Shown here: piece after piece, positions 19,680-27,968 of the stretch
Layout of the letters: each line of letters starts with the position of its first letter
How positions within the stretch are numbered: the first letter of the stretch is position 1
From: Shimia aestuarii
Lineage (GTDB): Bacteria; Pseudomonadota; Alphaproteobacteria; Rhodobacterales; Rhodobacteraceae
Length of the DNA stretch: 64,000 nucleotides
Direction of reading: 5' to 3'
Assembly: GCF_022814865.1 (NCBI RefSeq)
Contig: NZ_JAKVRD010000003.1
Coordinates: 156,001 to 220,000 of the forward strand
Notes under the pieces: model-generated
Told to the model about the DNA's origin: nothing
The model's database searches: none
What the model saw: the letters and a program-made list of their open reading frames with translations, nothing else
Translations under genes and position numbers: made by a program

Positions 19680-19708
19680 TTGAGAACTATGGTTCTTATA
19701 TTGAGAAC
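19680..19708. promoter_or_regulatory. Candidate IclR operator: TTGAGAAC direct repeats and dyad
   Basis: TTGAGAAC occurs at 19680-19687 and 19701-19708, exactly 21 bp apart (two helical turns). A dyad AGAAC-TATG-GTTCT spans 19683-19696. All sit directly upstream of the Shine-Dalgarno of the dctP-like gene, where a bound IclR protein could block or recruit polymerase. A TTGACA hexamer lies at 19646-19651. Assignment to the IclR gene is inferred from position. Confidence 0.6.
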
Positions 19709-19723
19709 TTAAGGGAGGATCAA

Positions 19724-20713
19724 ATGAAATTTACGACAGCTTTCGGAGGAATTGTGGCTGGCCTTGCATTCAGCGCGGCCCCGGTTCTGGCGCAATCGGT
19801 GACGCTGACACTTGGCCACGCGGTTTTCGAATCTCACCCTCTGCATGACGCAGCGGCGCGTTTTGCGGACGCCGTGGACAAACGGTCCAACGGCGACATG
19901 AAGATCGATATCTTTCCCGCGCGACAGATGGGTGACGTGAAAGAGCTGATGGAAGGCGTGCAACTGGGCACCGTGGACATGACAGTGAATTCGTCCTCGG
20001 CGCTTGCCACGCTTGATCCGGCGGTGGATGCGTTCCAATTGCCATACGTGATGGAGACCTATGAGGACTTCGCTCGTATGGCCGTATCGCCCGAAGCGCA
20101 GGCGATCATGGACAATCTGGGTAGCCACGGCATGATTGGGCTCGGCCTCTATGAGGGGGGACAGCGCCACTTTCTTACCACCGGTGACGCGGTCGCGACG
20201 ATGGAGGATTTCGGCGGGCTGAAGACGCGTGTCGCCCCGACCGAGCTTTTCCTCGATATCTGGAAAGCGACCGGCGTGAACCCGACGCCGATGGCCTATG
20301 GCGAAGTCTATTCTGGTCTGGAAACCGGCACAATTGATGCGGTTGAGATCAACCTGACCTCGATCCAGTCCGAAGGACTTTTCGACGCGGCCAAGAACGT
20401 GACCCTCATGGGACACTATTTCTGGCCCGGTATGCTGTTGATCAACAAGGCCGTCTTCGATGGCATGACCGAAGATCAACAAGCCATCCTGCGCGAAGCG
20501 GCCGCCGAGGTTGTCGAGCCGCAAGTGATGGCGGTCAAGGCCTACGATGAAGAGCTGAAGGTCAAGCTCGCCGAAGAAGGCGTAAGCCTCACCGAAGCCA
20601 GCGAGGCGCTCAAGGCCGACCTGCGTGAAGCGTGGAAGCCGGTTCTGAAGAAATACTCTGACCGGGATCCGTTGATTGCGGATTTCGTTGAAGCCGCCAC
20701 ATCTGGCGACTGA
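19724..20713 (+). CDS. TRAP transporter substrate-binding protein (DctP family)
   Basis: Periplasmic solute receptor of a tripartite ATP-independent transporter. Residues 1-24 are a Sec signal peptide (AFSAAPVLAQS end region); the mature 305 residues have DctP features including LGHAVFESHPLHDAA, FPARQMGDVKELMEGVQLG and the conserved GLKTRV segment whose Arg binds ligand carboxylate. ATG 19724 is preceded by AAGGGAGG. First gene of an apparent seven-gene operon. DctP receptors mostly bind organic acids; the specific ligand cannot be read. Confidence 0.95.
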   Translation: MKFTTAFGGIVAGLAFSAAPVLAQSVTLTLGHAVFESHPLHDAAARFADAVDKRSNGDMKIDIFPARQMGDVKELMEGVQLGTVDMTVNSSSALATLDPAVDAFQLPYVMETYEDFARMAVSPEAQAIMDNLGSHGMIGLGLYEGGQRHFLTTGDAVATMEDFGGLKTRVAPTELFLDIWKATGVNPTPMAYGEVYSGLETGTIDAVEINLTSIQSEGLFDAAKNVTLMGHYFWPGMLLINKAVFDGMTEDQQAILREAAAEVVEPQVMAVKAYDEELKVKLAEEGVSLTEASEALKADLREAWKPVLKKYSDRDPLIADFVEAATSGD

Positions 20714-20730
20714 TACGCTGGCTTGACCAA

Positions 20731-20752
20731 GGGCCCCGCGCTGCGGGGTCCC
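20731..20752 (+). terminator. Intercistronic stem-loop between dctP- and dctQ-like genes
   Basis: CCCCGC and GCGGGG pair around GCT, with GGG/CCC extending the stem past a bulge. There is no T-tract, so it more likely protects the upstream receptor mRNA or partly attenuates, as is common after periplasmic-binding-protein genes. Confidence 0.6.
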
Positions 20753-20773
20753 CCCCAAATTCAGGAGTTTGAG

Positions 20774-21301
20774 ATGACGGCCCAGGTAGAGCCGCCAGCC
20801 CTGCCGCGCGTTGTGCGCGCATATCTGGCGATCCTTGAGACAATGTTGATCACCGGCATGGCTGCCGTAGTTATCATCGCCGCGCTACAAGTCTTTTTCC
20901 GCTATGTCGTCGGCGCTTCGCTGTCGTGGTCAGAAGAAGCACTGCGCTATACGATGATCTGGATTTCGTCGCTTGGCGCCGGGCTTGCCTATTCACGCGG
21001 CGAGATGATCGGCATGACCATACTGGTGAACCGCTTGCCGCGACAGATCTCGCTGGCGGTGCAGATCGCAGGCCGTCTCTTGGTTCTTGCGGCCATGGGG
21101 CTGGTGGTGGTCTACGGTTGGCAATTCGCGGTGAAGACCGGCGATGGCCGCGCCGTTGCGCTACCGGTGACGATGTTCTGGCTGCACATCTCCATCGCAG
21201 TCAGCGCCCTCCTGATTTCAATCCATATTCTGGCAAGCATGATCGGCCTCCTTCGCGGGCCGCAGAATCCTGATGCCGAACCCGTGGTGATTATCGAATG
21301 A
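20774..21301 (+). CDS. TRAP transporter small permease (DctQ family)
   Basis: A 175-residue inner-membrane protein with four predicted helices, the usual DctQ topology. The conserved SWSEEALRYTMIW segment after helix 2 is a DctQ hallmark. ATG 20774 follows CAGGAG. Its last codons overlap the start of the large permease by 4 bp (ATGA), coupling the two membrane subunits. Confidence 0.93.
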   Translation: MTAQVEPPALPRVVRAYLAILETMLITGMAAVVIIAALQVFFRYVVGASLSWSEEALRYTMIWISSLGAGLAYSRGEMIGMTILVNRLPRQISLAVQIAGRLLVLAAMGLVVVYGWQFAVKTGDGRAVALPVTMFWLHISIAVSALLISIHILASMIGLLRGPQNPDAEPVVIIE

Positions 21302-22575
21302 TCTGGCTCGCTGTAATTTTCTTCACGACCCTGCTGATGGGGGTTCCGATCGCTTTCGTGCTCGGTCTTTCGTCGATCGGGTATTTCATCGCCACCGACA
21401 ACTTGCGGTTCCTCGTGGCCGTGCCCCAGCGAATGTTCGCAGGACAGGACAGCTTCATCCTGCTGGCCATCCCGCTGTTCATTCTGGCCGGCAACCTGAT
21501 GGATGTCGGAGGCCTGACACAGAGGTTGGTCGGTTTTGCCAACTCGCTCGTAGGCCGGTTCCGGGGCGGACTGTCTTTGACCGCGATCTGGGGCAGCTTC
21601 CTGTTTGGCGGCGTCAGCGGATCGGCGGCGGCTGACGCTGCGGCGCTTGGCACTGTGCTGACGCCTGAACTGAAACGACAGGGATATCACGAGGATTACT
21701 CGGCCGCGCTGATTGGCGTGTCCTCGATCATGGCGCCGCTGGTGCCACCATCCATCGCAATGATCCTCTACGGCGCCCTCTCCGGCACCTCCATTTCGAA
21801 ACTCTTCGTCGCGGGCATCATACCGGGCGTGATTCTGGCTGTGATCCTGTCGGCCTATGCCATGCTGATCGCGCATCGCCACGGCTATCCGAAACTGCCC
21901 GCAATGGGGCTGATGGACATCCTGCGCGCCCTTGGCAAATGCGCCCCGGTGCTCCTCCTTCCGATCATTATCATCGGCGGCATCCGCGGCGGCGTTGTGA
22001 CCCCGACCGAAGCCGCGGCCGTGGCCGTCGTCTATGCGCTGCTGGTGGCGGGTCTCTGGTATCGGGCGCTCTCAGTCTCGCGTCTGCGGCATGTTTTCCT
22101 GAGAACTGCGACAGTCAGCGCCGCAATCTATCTCCTGATCGCTTTTGCCCATGTCCTGTCCCTGATCTTCTCGATTGAGCGTCTCCCGCAGGCGGTTGTG
22201 ACGACGCTGTCAACGGTGTCGGACAACAAGTGGGTCATTCTCATCATGGTCAACATTATCCTGCTGGTTCTTGGCATGTTCCTCGACACCGTCGGCATCC
22301 TGATCCTGACCGTTCCGGCGCTGATGGCCATCGGGGCACAGCTTGGACTGGACCCGGTGCATCTGGGGGTGATCGTCGTGTTCAACTGCCTGATCGGGTT
22401 CGCAACCCCGCCCGTGGGCTTGTGTTTGTACGTGATGTCAGGCGTCACCAAACGCCCGATCGAGGCGATCTCGATCCATGCGCTGCCGATGGTTGGCTTG
22501 GCCATCCTCGTTCTGGGGATCATCACGGTCTTCCCGGGGCTCGTCTTGTACCTGCCGAATGTTCTGGTGGAGTAG
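21298..22575 (+). CDS. TRAP transporter large permease (DctM family)
   Basis: A 425-residue integral membrane subunit with 11-12 hydrophobic helices that forms the sodium-coupled translocation pathway. Typical DctM segments are GSFLFGGVSGSAAADAAALG, SSIMAPLVPPSIAMILYG and FATPPVGLCLYVMSG. It overlaps the small permease start by 4 bp and is followed 3 bp later by the flavoprotein gene, showing that transport and catabolism are one transcription unit. Confidence 0.95.
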   Translation: MIWLAVIFFTTLLMGVPIAFVLGLSSIGYFIATDNLRFLVAVPQRMFAGQDSFILLAIPLFILAGNLMDVGGLTQRLVGFANSLVGRFRGGLSLTAIWGSFLFGGVSGSAAADAAALGTVLTPELKRQGYHEDYSAALIGVSSIMAPLVPPSIAMILYGALSGTSISKLFVAGIIPGVILAVILSAYAMLIAHRHGYPKLPAMGLMDILRALGKCAPVLLLPIIIIGGIRGGVVTPTEAAAVAVVYALLVAGLWYRALSVSRLRHVFLRTATVSAAIYLLIAFAHVLSLIFSIERLPQAVVTTLSTVSDNKWVILIMVNIILLVLGMFLDTVGILILTVPALMAIGAQLGLDPVHLGVIVVFNCLIGFATPPVGLCLYVMSGVTKRPIEAISIHALPMVGLAILVLGIITVFPGLVLYLPNVLVE

Positions 22576-22578
22576 CGA

Positions 22579-23631
22579 ATGAACCGTCTTGAAACACATA
22601 TCGGGGATATCACCCTGAAGAACCCGATCATCGCGGCGCCTGCCGAACACATGATCGCCGACGGTGGTCTTCGCGCTGCGATCGACGCCGGTGCTGGCGC
22701 TGTCGTGGTCAAATCGACCAATGAAAGCCAGGCCGCCAAGGCCCAACTTCGCGCGGCGGAATATGTGGCGCTGGATACGCAATGGCAGCCCGTCGCATGG
22801 GGGGCGAATGCCGATCCGTCGACAATGATCCTGTCGCGCTCAGGTCTACATCCGCTGGGCTTCGAGGATTGGCTGGCGCAATGCGTTGCCCATGATCGGA
22901 TTGCGCGGGACAACGACTGTCTGTTGGTGCCCAGCTTGATCCTGGCCGATCTGGACCGGGCCATCGACATGGCATTGGCGGTTCAGTCGGCCGGCCTTCG
23001 CGTGCTGGAGTTCAACATCGGCACACCTTACGGGCGCGAAGCGGCCAAGGGCGCTGTTTCCACGGAAACCGCCGCGGACCGTGTGGGAGCGCTGACGCGG
23101 GCAATGACTGAAAAGCTGGACATCCCCGTCTGGGTCAAGCTGACCGGACAATCGAGCGACGTTCCCGATCTGGCGGCCTCCGCCGCAGATGCCGGGGCGC
23201 AGGCATCGATTGTCGCGGGGCGATTGCTCGGAATGCTGCCGGATCTCGAAACGATGCAACCCATGCTTGGTACCTCCGGCGGCTTCGGCGGCTTCTGGAA
23301 CCTGCCCCTGACCTGCCACTGGTTGGCGCTCTGCCGTGCGGCTCTCGGTCCGAACGACGCGCTGATCGGGATCAACGGGATCACAGGTGGCCACGACGTT
23401 GCGCGCGCTCTGCTTTCTGGGGCGTCAGCGGCGGGACTTGCCTCGGCGGTCATGCTCCGCGGGTTCGACGTCATCTCGGACAGCCTTTCCGAGCTCGACG
23501 CCTATTGCCATGCCAAGGGAGTCACCGTGGTCGATCTGATCGGGCGCGCGGCCGACGCCCGCAAGGCCTTTGCCGACATGCCCGAACTCGACAACCACTG
23601 GCAAAGCTTTGTCCCGCCCCAAAGCAAATAA
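22579..23631 (+). CDS. Dihydroorotate-dehydrogenase-like TIM-barrel flavoprotein
   Basis: A 350-residue protein of the class 1 DHOD/PreA-like family: an N-terminal NPIIAAPAEHMIADGG barrel start, VLEFNIGTPYGRE near residue 147, WVKLTGQSSDV near 180, and GINGITGGHDVARALLSGAS near 258, the FMN-phosphate loop region. It is not the housekeeping pyrD: it lies between a TRAP transporter and catabolic genes. The reaction may be reduction or oxidation of a C=C bond next to a carboxylate or in a ring, but substrate and electron partner are unknown. It begins 3 bp after the dctM stop. Confidence 0.8.
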   Translation: MNRLETHIGDITLKNPIIAAPAEHMIADGGLRAAIDAGAGAVVVKSTNESQAAKAQLRAAEYVALDTQWQPVAWGANADPSTMILSRSGLHPLGFEDWLAQCVAHDRIARDNDCLLVPSLILADLDRAIDMALAVQSAGLRVLEFNIGTPYGREAAKGAVSTETAADRVGALTRAMTEKLDIPVWVKLTGQSSDVPDLAASAADAGAQASIVAGRLLGMLPDLETMQPMLGTSGGFGGFWNLPLTCHWLALCRAALGPNDALIGINGITGGHDVARALLSGASAAGLASAVMLRGFDVISDSLSELDAYCHAKGVTVVDLIGRAADARKAFADMPELDNHWQSFVPPQSK

Positions 23632-23678
23632 CGAACCCTTTGCGCCCCTAGGCGCGCCACCTTTCTGGAGGACATGAG

Positions 23679-24011
23679 ATGAACATTCACACAATCAATT
23701 GGAACAGCATGGAGTGGAAACAGATCCGCCCCGGCGTCGAACAAAAGGCGTTCTCGGGCGAAGGCGCGACCGTCGCCCTGCATCGTCTACAGCCGGACCA
23801 CGAGCCCAAGCCGCACAAGCATCCGCACGAACAGATCGCCTATATCGTTTCCGGATCGGTTGATTTCCATGTGGGCGACGACGTCGTGCGCCTGACGCCC
23901 GGCGGCATGCTGGTCGTGCCCCCGGACACCATGCACTACGCGGTCGTAGTGGGCGATGAAGAGGTCCTCAATCTCGACGTCTTCACCCCGCGCCGGCCCG
24001 AATACGCCTAA
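23679..24011 (+). CDS. Single-domain cupin protein
   Basis: A 110-residue beta-barrel cupin. The metal-binding first motif is visible around residues 40-57 (PHKHPHEQIAYIVSG, His-rich with Glu) and the second near 80-92 (PGGMLVVPPDTMHYAV). A Shine-Dalgarno TGGAGG precedes ATG 23679. In catabolic operons such small cupins often act as isomerases, dioxygenases or ligand sensors; which applies here cannot be decided. Confidence 0.88.
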   Translation: MNIHTINWNSMEWKQIRPGVEQKAFSGEGATVALHRLQPDHEPKPHKHPHEQIAYIVSGSVDFHVGDDVVRLTPGGMLVVPPDTMHYAVVVGDEEVLNLDVFTPRRPEYA

Positions 24012-24063
24012 GTCGCAAATCCAGAGGGGCGGCACACGATGCCGACCCCACTGCAAAAGGAAA

Positions 24064-24990
24064 ATGGCAATGATCGACATCATCAAAACCGAGCGCGAGG
24101 AAGACGCGCGTATCTCAGACATCCTGCAAGGCGCGGTCGATCCTCATGTCCATAGTGGCCCGTCAATCGCCCCTCGCGCGATTGACCATCTCGCCTTGGC
24201 CAAGGTCTATTCCGAGGCCGGCCTGCGGGCGGTGGTGACAAAGGACCACGATTATTCCGGTGTCATGTGCGCGCAGATGATCCGTGACCACTACCCGGAT
24301 CTGACGACCAAAGTGTATTCCGGCATCGTCCTGAACAACGTTGTCGGTGGTCTAAACGCCTACGGGGTCGAACATACCGCCGCGATGGATGGGCGTATCG
24401 TTTGGCTGCCGACACTTGCCGCTGAAAACCATCTGGAGTGGGAAAAGTCCGCAGGCTGGTCGCACCCCGCCGCCACGGCAAAGATCCGTCCCGCAACCGC
24501 CGTGCCTCTGTTCGAAGACGGCAAGATGCGGCCAGAGCTTTTGGACATTCTTGATGTTGTCGCCGCCACCGGGCTCGCCCTGGCCAGCGGGCATATCCAT
24601 GTGTCTGAAACGAAACAGGTCTTCGCCGAGGCGCGCAAGCGCGGTGTGGAGCGGCTCATCTTTACCCACCCCGAAGACATTGTCGGCGCGTCGTTCGACG
24701 ACATGAAAGAGATCGCCGCGATGGGGGCCTATGCCGAGCATTCGCTTGCGTTCTTTGCCGAAGGCTCGAAGTTCCGCAACCGCACCGAAGAAGAGCTGCG
24801 TGCCTTCATTGATTGTGTTGGGCCTGAACGGACTATCCTTGCGTCGGACCTTGGGCAAGTGGGCACCCTGACACCGCTCCAAGGCATGCGACGTGGCATC
24901 GCGACCTGCTTTGCGCTTGGGTATTCCGATGCTGACGTGCGGGCCATGGTTGCGACCAACCCGGCCACCGTCATAGGTCTTGAGGGATAA
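24064..24990 (+). CDS. DUF6282-type amidohydrolase-like protein
   Basis: A 308-residue protein with an amidohydrolase-style metal motif DPHVHSGPS near residue 26 and a later SGHIHVSE and FTHPED, plausible further metal ligands of a TIM-barrel hydrolase. It resembles the DUF6282 group, whose biochemical activity is not established to my knowledge. AAAGGAAA precedes ATG 24064; ATG 24070 is a close alternative. It lies between the cupin and the aldolase and could open a lactone or hydrolyse an amide in the pathway. Confidence 0.78.
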   Translation: MAMIDIIKTEREEDARISDILQGAVDPHVHSGPSIAPRAIDHLALAKVYSEAGLRAVVTKDHDYSGVMCAQMIRDHYPDLTTKVYSGIVLNNVVGGLNAYGVEHTAAMDGRIVWLPTLAAENHLEWEKSAGWSHPAATAKIRPATAVPLFEDGKMRPELLDILDVVAATGLALASGHIHVSETKQVFAEARKRGVERLIFTHPEDIVGASFDDMKEIAAMGAYAEHSLAFFAEGSKFRNRTEEELRAFIDCVGPERTILASDLGQVGTLTPLQGMRRGIATCFALGYSDADVRAMVATNPATVIGLEG

Positions 24991-24993
24991 GCG

Positions 24994-25767
24994 ATGGCCA
25001 AGTCATTCCGGGATCGCTTCATCGCCAAAGAGCTTCTTTTCGGCACTTTCCTGAAAGTGCCCGCGACCATGCCCGCCGAGATCTTCGGTAGCGTCGGATA
25101 CGATTTCGTGGTGATCGACGAAGAACACGCGCCGTTCAATCGCGAAACCACGGACCGGATTATTCTGGCGTGTCGCGCATCTGGCCTCGCATCAATTGTA
25201 CGGGTGCAATCGGGTGCGCCTGAGGCCATCTTATCTGTGCTGGATTGCGGTGCGGATGGGGTGCTCGTGCCGCATGTGAGGGATGCCGAAACCGCCCGCG
25301 CCATTGTCGCGGCGGGGCGCTATGCGGGCGGTAAGCGCGGCTTTGCCCCGACAACCCGCGCGGGCGATTTCGGGAACGCCGGACAGGCGGAACATATGAA
25401 GAGCGAAGACAAGCGCGTGACTTTGATTGCGATGATCGAAGACCCGGAAGCGGTCGAAGCGATCGACGACATTCTCGCAGTCGAGGGCCTGGACGGCGTG
25501 TTTATCGGGCGCGGTGATCTGGCCGCTGCCTATGCCGGGGACGACGATGTCGCAACAAAGCTACGCGATGCGACCGACCGGGTACACCAGGCCGCCAAGG
25601 CGGCAAAGCGCCCCGTTGCGATCCTGCCGGGAAGCCCCCAAGACGCAGCGATCCAGCGCAAGGCCGGTTCAACCGCGTTTATCCTCAGTTCAGATCAAGG
25701 CTTCCTCCGCGCCGCGGCCAGCGGTGCATTGGCAAGCATGACGGACGCGGTACAGCAAACCGGGTAA
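24994..25767 (+). CDS. HpcH/HpaI-family class II aldolase
   Basis: A 257-residue TIM-barrel aldolase that cleaves 4-hydroxy-2-oxoacids (often to pyruvate or oxaloacetate-type products) using a divalent metal. The family motifs VVIDEEHAPFN near residue 37, the DGVLVPHVRD segment near 88 and IEDPEAVEAID followed by GVFIGRGDLA are present. It begins 3 bp after the previous stop and is the last gene of the TRAP operon, which places a C-C cleavage at the end of the pathway. Confidence 0.9.
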   Translation: MAKSFRDRFIAKELLFGTFLKVPATMPAEIFGSVGYDFVVIDEEHAPFNRETTDRIILACRASGLASIVRVQSGAPEAILSVLDCGADGVLVPHVRDAETARAIVAAGRYAGGKRGFAPTTRAGDFGNAGQAEHMKSEDKRVTLIAMIEDPEAVEAIDDILAVEGLDGVFIGRGDLAAAYAGDDDVATKLRDATDRVHQAAKAAKRPVAILPGSPQDAAIQRKAGSTAFILSSDQGFLRAAASGALASMTDAVQQTG

Positions 25768-25817
25768 CGCATCGCGCCCAACTCGCAAGGGCGGGCCCCG
25801 AAATGTTGACATGGATA

Positions 25818-25851
25818 CAAGAGGCGCACTGACCGATGGTCGAGCCTCTTG
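25818..25851 (+). terminator. Hairpin after the catabolic operon
   Basis: CAAGAGGC and GCCTCTTG form a perfect 8-bp stem about 50 bp after the aldolase stop, with outer ACATG/CATGT pairing. No long T-run follows, so it may be a weak terminator or an mRNA 3-prime stabiliser. Confidence 0.5.
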
Positions 25852-25943
25852 CATGTGTCTTGCAATAGGCCGGAGCAGAAATTCTGCCCGCCGGACCAAC
25901 GCGTCGATCACCGGCCCAAGTCCCTCAAACCCAGGTTCACGTT

Positions 25944-25977
25944 TCCTTAACCCGCACGCCCCGTTCACCATCGCGCG
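25944..25977. repeat. 34-bp dispersed repeat, copy B
   Basis: Same orientation and 32/34 match to 9960-9993. It lies in the 379-bp gap between the aldolase gene and the leftward SLC13 transporter, at the right border of the accessory segment. Apart from this repeat, the hairpin and the 11-bp tandem repeats, the gap shows no gene. Confidence 0.75.
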
Positions 25978-26009
25978 CTGCGTTAAACCGCCCCTCGGAC
26001 GGCCCGCGC

Positions 26010-26042
26010 ACCGACGCAATACCGACGTTATACCGACGCGAT
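26010..26042. repeat. Three tandem 11-bp units
   Basis: ACCGACGCAAT, ACCGACGTTAT and ACCGACGCGAT follow each other without gaps. The 11-bp period is close to one helical turn, which would place a protein-binding half site on one DNA face. No function is known. Confidence 0.6.
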
Positions 26043-26146
26043 ACAGAAACCCGTTTCAGCCAATATTTCAGGCGTTAACCCCGGTTTTCCTCCCGGATTC
26101 GCCGCCGCACCGCACGGTCAGAAAAGGGTCCACGAACGCCCCCCGC

Positions 26147-27925
26147 TCAAAGCGGCCAGAACACCGGGATCAGCGCCGAGGCCAGAAGCCCGATAGAGAG
26201 GTTGAGCGGGATACCCACCCGCAGGAAGTCGGTAAACTTATACCCCCCCGGCCCATAGACGAGCATGTTGGTCTGATAGCCAATCGGCGTCGCGAAACTC
26301 GCCGAAGCCGCCACCATCACCGCCACCACGAGCGGGCGCGGATCAATGCCAATCGCGCTCGCCAAACCAATGGCAATCGGCGTCACCACCACGGCCACCG
26401 CGTTGTTCGACACAAGCTCGGTCAGCACCGAAGTGAGCAGGTAAACCGCCCACACCAGAAGGAAGGGCGGCAATGTGCCGAGATAAGGCGCCACCGCCTC
26501 CACGATGAGCGTGACCGCGCCGGAGTGTTCCAGCGCCGCGCCAATCGCCAGCATAGAGAAGATAAGCGCCAGTAACCGCCCGTCAACAAAGGAAAAAGCC
26601 TCGTCCGCGTCAATGCAGCGCGTGAGCAGAACCACCGCCACGGCGAGCACGGAAAGCAGGAAAATCGGCGCTAGTCCAAGCCCTGCCAGCGCCACGATGG
26701 CGACCAGCGCCGCGATGGCAATCGGCGCATGACCCCGTCGATATTCCCGCTCTGATGGCTGGGTCACATCGACCATATCCATCTCCGTCGACAGCCGCTG
26801 AATATCCGCCGGTGCGCCCTCGAGGAGAAGCGTGTCCCCGACCCGCACCACGAGGTCGTCAAGCTGGCGTCCGATATTCTGGTTCCGCCGATGCACGGCC
26901 AGCGGATAGACCCCAAAGCGCCGCCGCAGCCGCAGATCGCCAAGTCGCCGCCCCACCATCTTACAGCCCGGCGTGATCAGCGCCTCCACGGTGGTCGTCT
27001 CAACCGCCGAAACCTGATCCACGCGCTTGAGAGACTTATCCCGCTGCAACGACAACAGCTCCGTCATCCGTGTCCGAAGGACAACCCGATCCCCAACCTG
27101 AAGCGTTACCCCCTCAAGGTTGCGCCGCAACGACACATCCCCCCTCACCACGTCGATCAACCTCACCCCTTCCCGCTTGAACAACTGCACGCCATTGACC
27201 TCACGCCCGATGAGGTTTGACTCCGGCGGGATCACAGCTTCGGTGAAGAATTTCATCCGCGAACGATCCGACAAAAGGTCCGACATGCTGTCGCGTGACG
27301 GCAAGAGGCGCGAACCGAAAACCCGCAGGTAGATCATGCCCCAGATCACGAGGATAACACCCAGTTTCGTCACCTCGAAGATCGAGAACGCTTTCATGCC
27401 ATTGGCCCGTGCGACACCATCGACAAGCAGGTTGGTCGATGTCCCGATAAGCGTCAGAGTGCCCCCGAGGATTGCCGCATATGAGAGCGGAATCAATAGC
27501 TTGGACGCATTGGTGTCGAGCGTCCGGGCAAGCTGAATAAAGACCGGGATCATCACCACGACCACCGGTGTGTTCGACACAACCGCCGAAGCGATAATGA
27601 CGAAGCCCATAAGCATCGCGATGGCAAGGCGCGGGTTGGTGCGGGCCTGGCTATCGGCCATGTGGGTAAAGGCGCTCAATGCGCCCGTGCGCACCAGAGC
27701 CCCCATGACGATGAACATCGCCGCAATGGTCCAAGGCGCCGGGTTTGACAGAACGACAAGCGCCTTGTCATAGGGCAGAACCCCAAAGGCCAGAAGCGCC
27801 GCCACCCCGGCAATTGCCACAACTTCGGTTGGAAAAATCTCACGCAGGAAAAGCGCAAACATAACGCCCACGGTCGCAAGCGCGATCACCGCTTGGGTGG
27901 TCTGTGAAAAGTCGAACAGGTCCAT
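26147..27925 (-). CDS. SLC13-family anion transporter with two TrkA-C (RCK-C) domains
   Basis: A 592-residue inner-membrane permease of the ion-transporter superfamily, related to sulfate or dicarboxylate:sodium carriers. Membrane helices flank a central soluble stretch (residues about 205-400) holding two RCK-C/TrkA-C-like units (RLIDVVRGD...GDRVVLRTR and GVYPLAVHRR...VGDTLLLEG). The SNTPVVVVMIP and SNNAVAVVVTP pair are SLC13-type re-entrant signatures. ATG 27925 was chosen (MDLFDFSQTT); a longer start at 27979 overlaps the next gene. Sulfate or dicarboxylate are possible substrates. Confidence 0.88.
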   Translation of the reverse strand: MDLFDFSQTTQAVIALATVGVMFALFLREIFPTEVVAIAGVAALLAFGVLPYDKALVVLSNPAPWTIAAMFIVMGALVRTGALSAFTHMADSQARTNPRLAIAMLMGFVIIASAVVSNTPVVVVMIPVFIQLARTLDTNASKLLIPLSYAAILGGTLTLIGTSTNLLVDGVARANGMKAFSIFEVTKLGVILVIWGMIYLRVFGSRLLPSRDSMSDLLSDRSRMKFFTEAVIPPESNLIGREVNGVQLFKREGVRLIDVVRGDVSLRRNLEGVTLQVGDRVVLRTRMTELLSLQRDKSLKRVDQVSAVETTTVEALITPGCKMVGRRLGDLRLRRRFGVYPLAVHRRNQNIGRQLDDLVVRVGDTLLLEGAPADIQRLSTEMDMVDVTQPSEREYRRGHAPIAIAALVAIVALAGLGLAPIFLLSVLAVAVVLLTRCIDADEAFSFVDGRLLALIFSMLAIGAALEHSGAVTLIVEAVAPYLGTLPPFLLVWAVYLLTSVLTELVSNNAVAVVVTPIAIGLASAIGIDPRPLVVAVMVAASASFATPIGYQTNMLVYGPGGYKFTDFLRVGIPLNLSIGLLASALIPVFWPL

Positions 27926-27968
27926 GTATGTCCCGGTATTGCCTCGCGCCACAATTGCCGATGCGCAG

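Noticed and set aside
22579-23631. Housekeeping dihydroorotate dehydrogenase pyrD
   Set aside because: Embedded between a TRAP transporter and catabolic genes with 3-bp spacing; no pyrimidine genes nearby.
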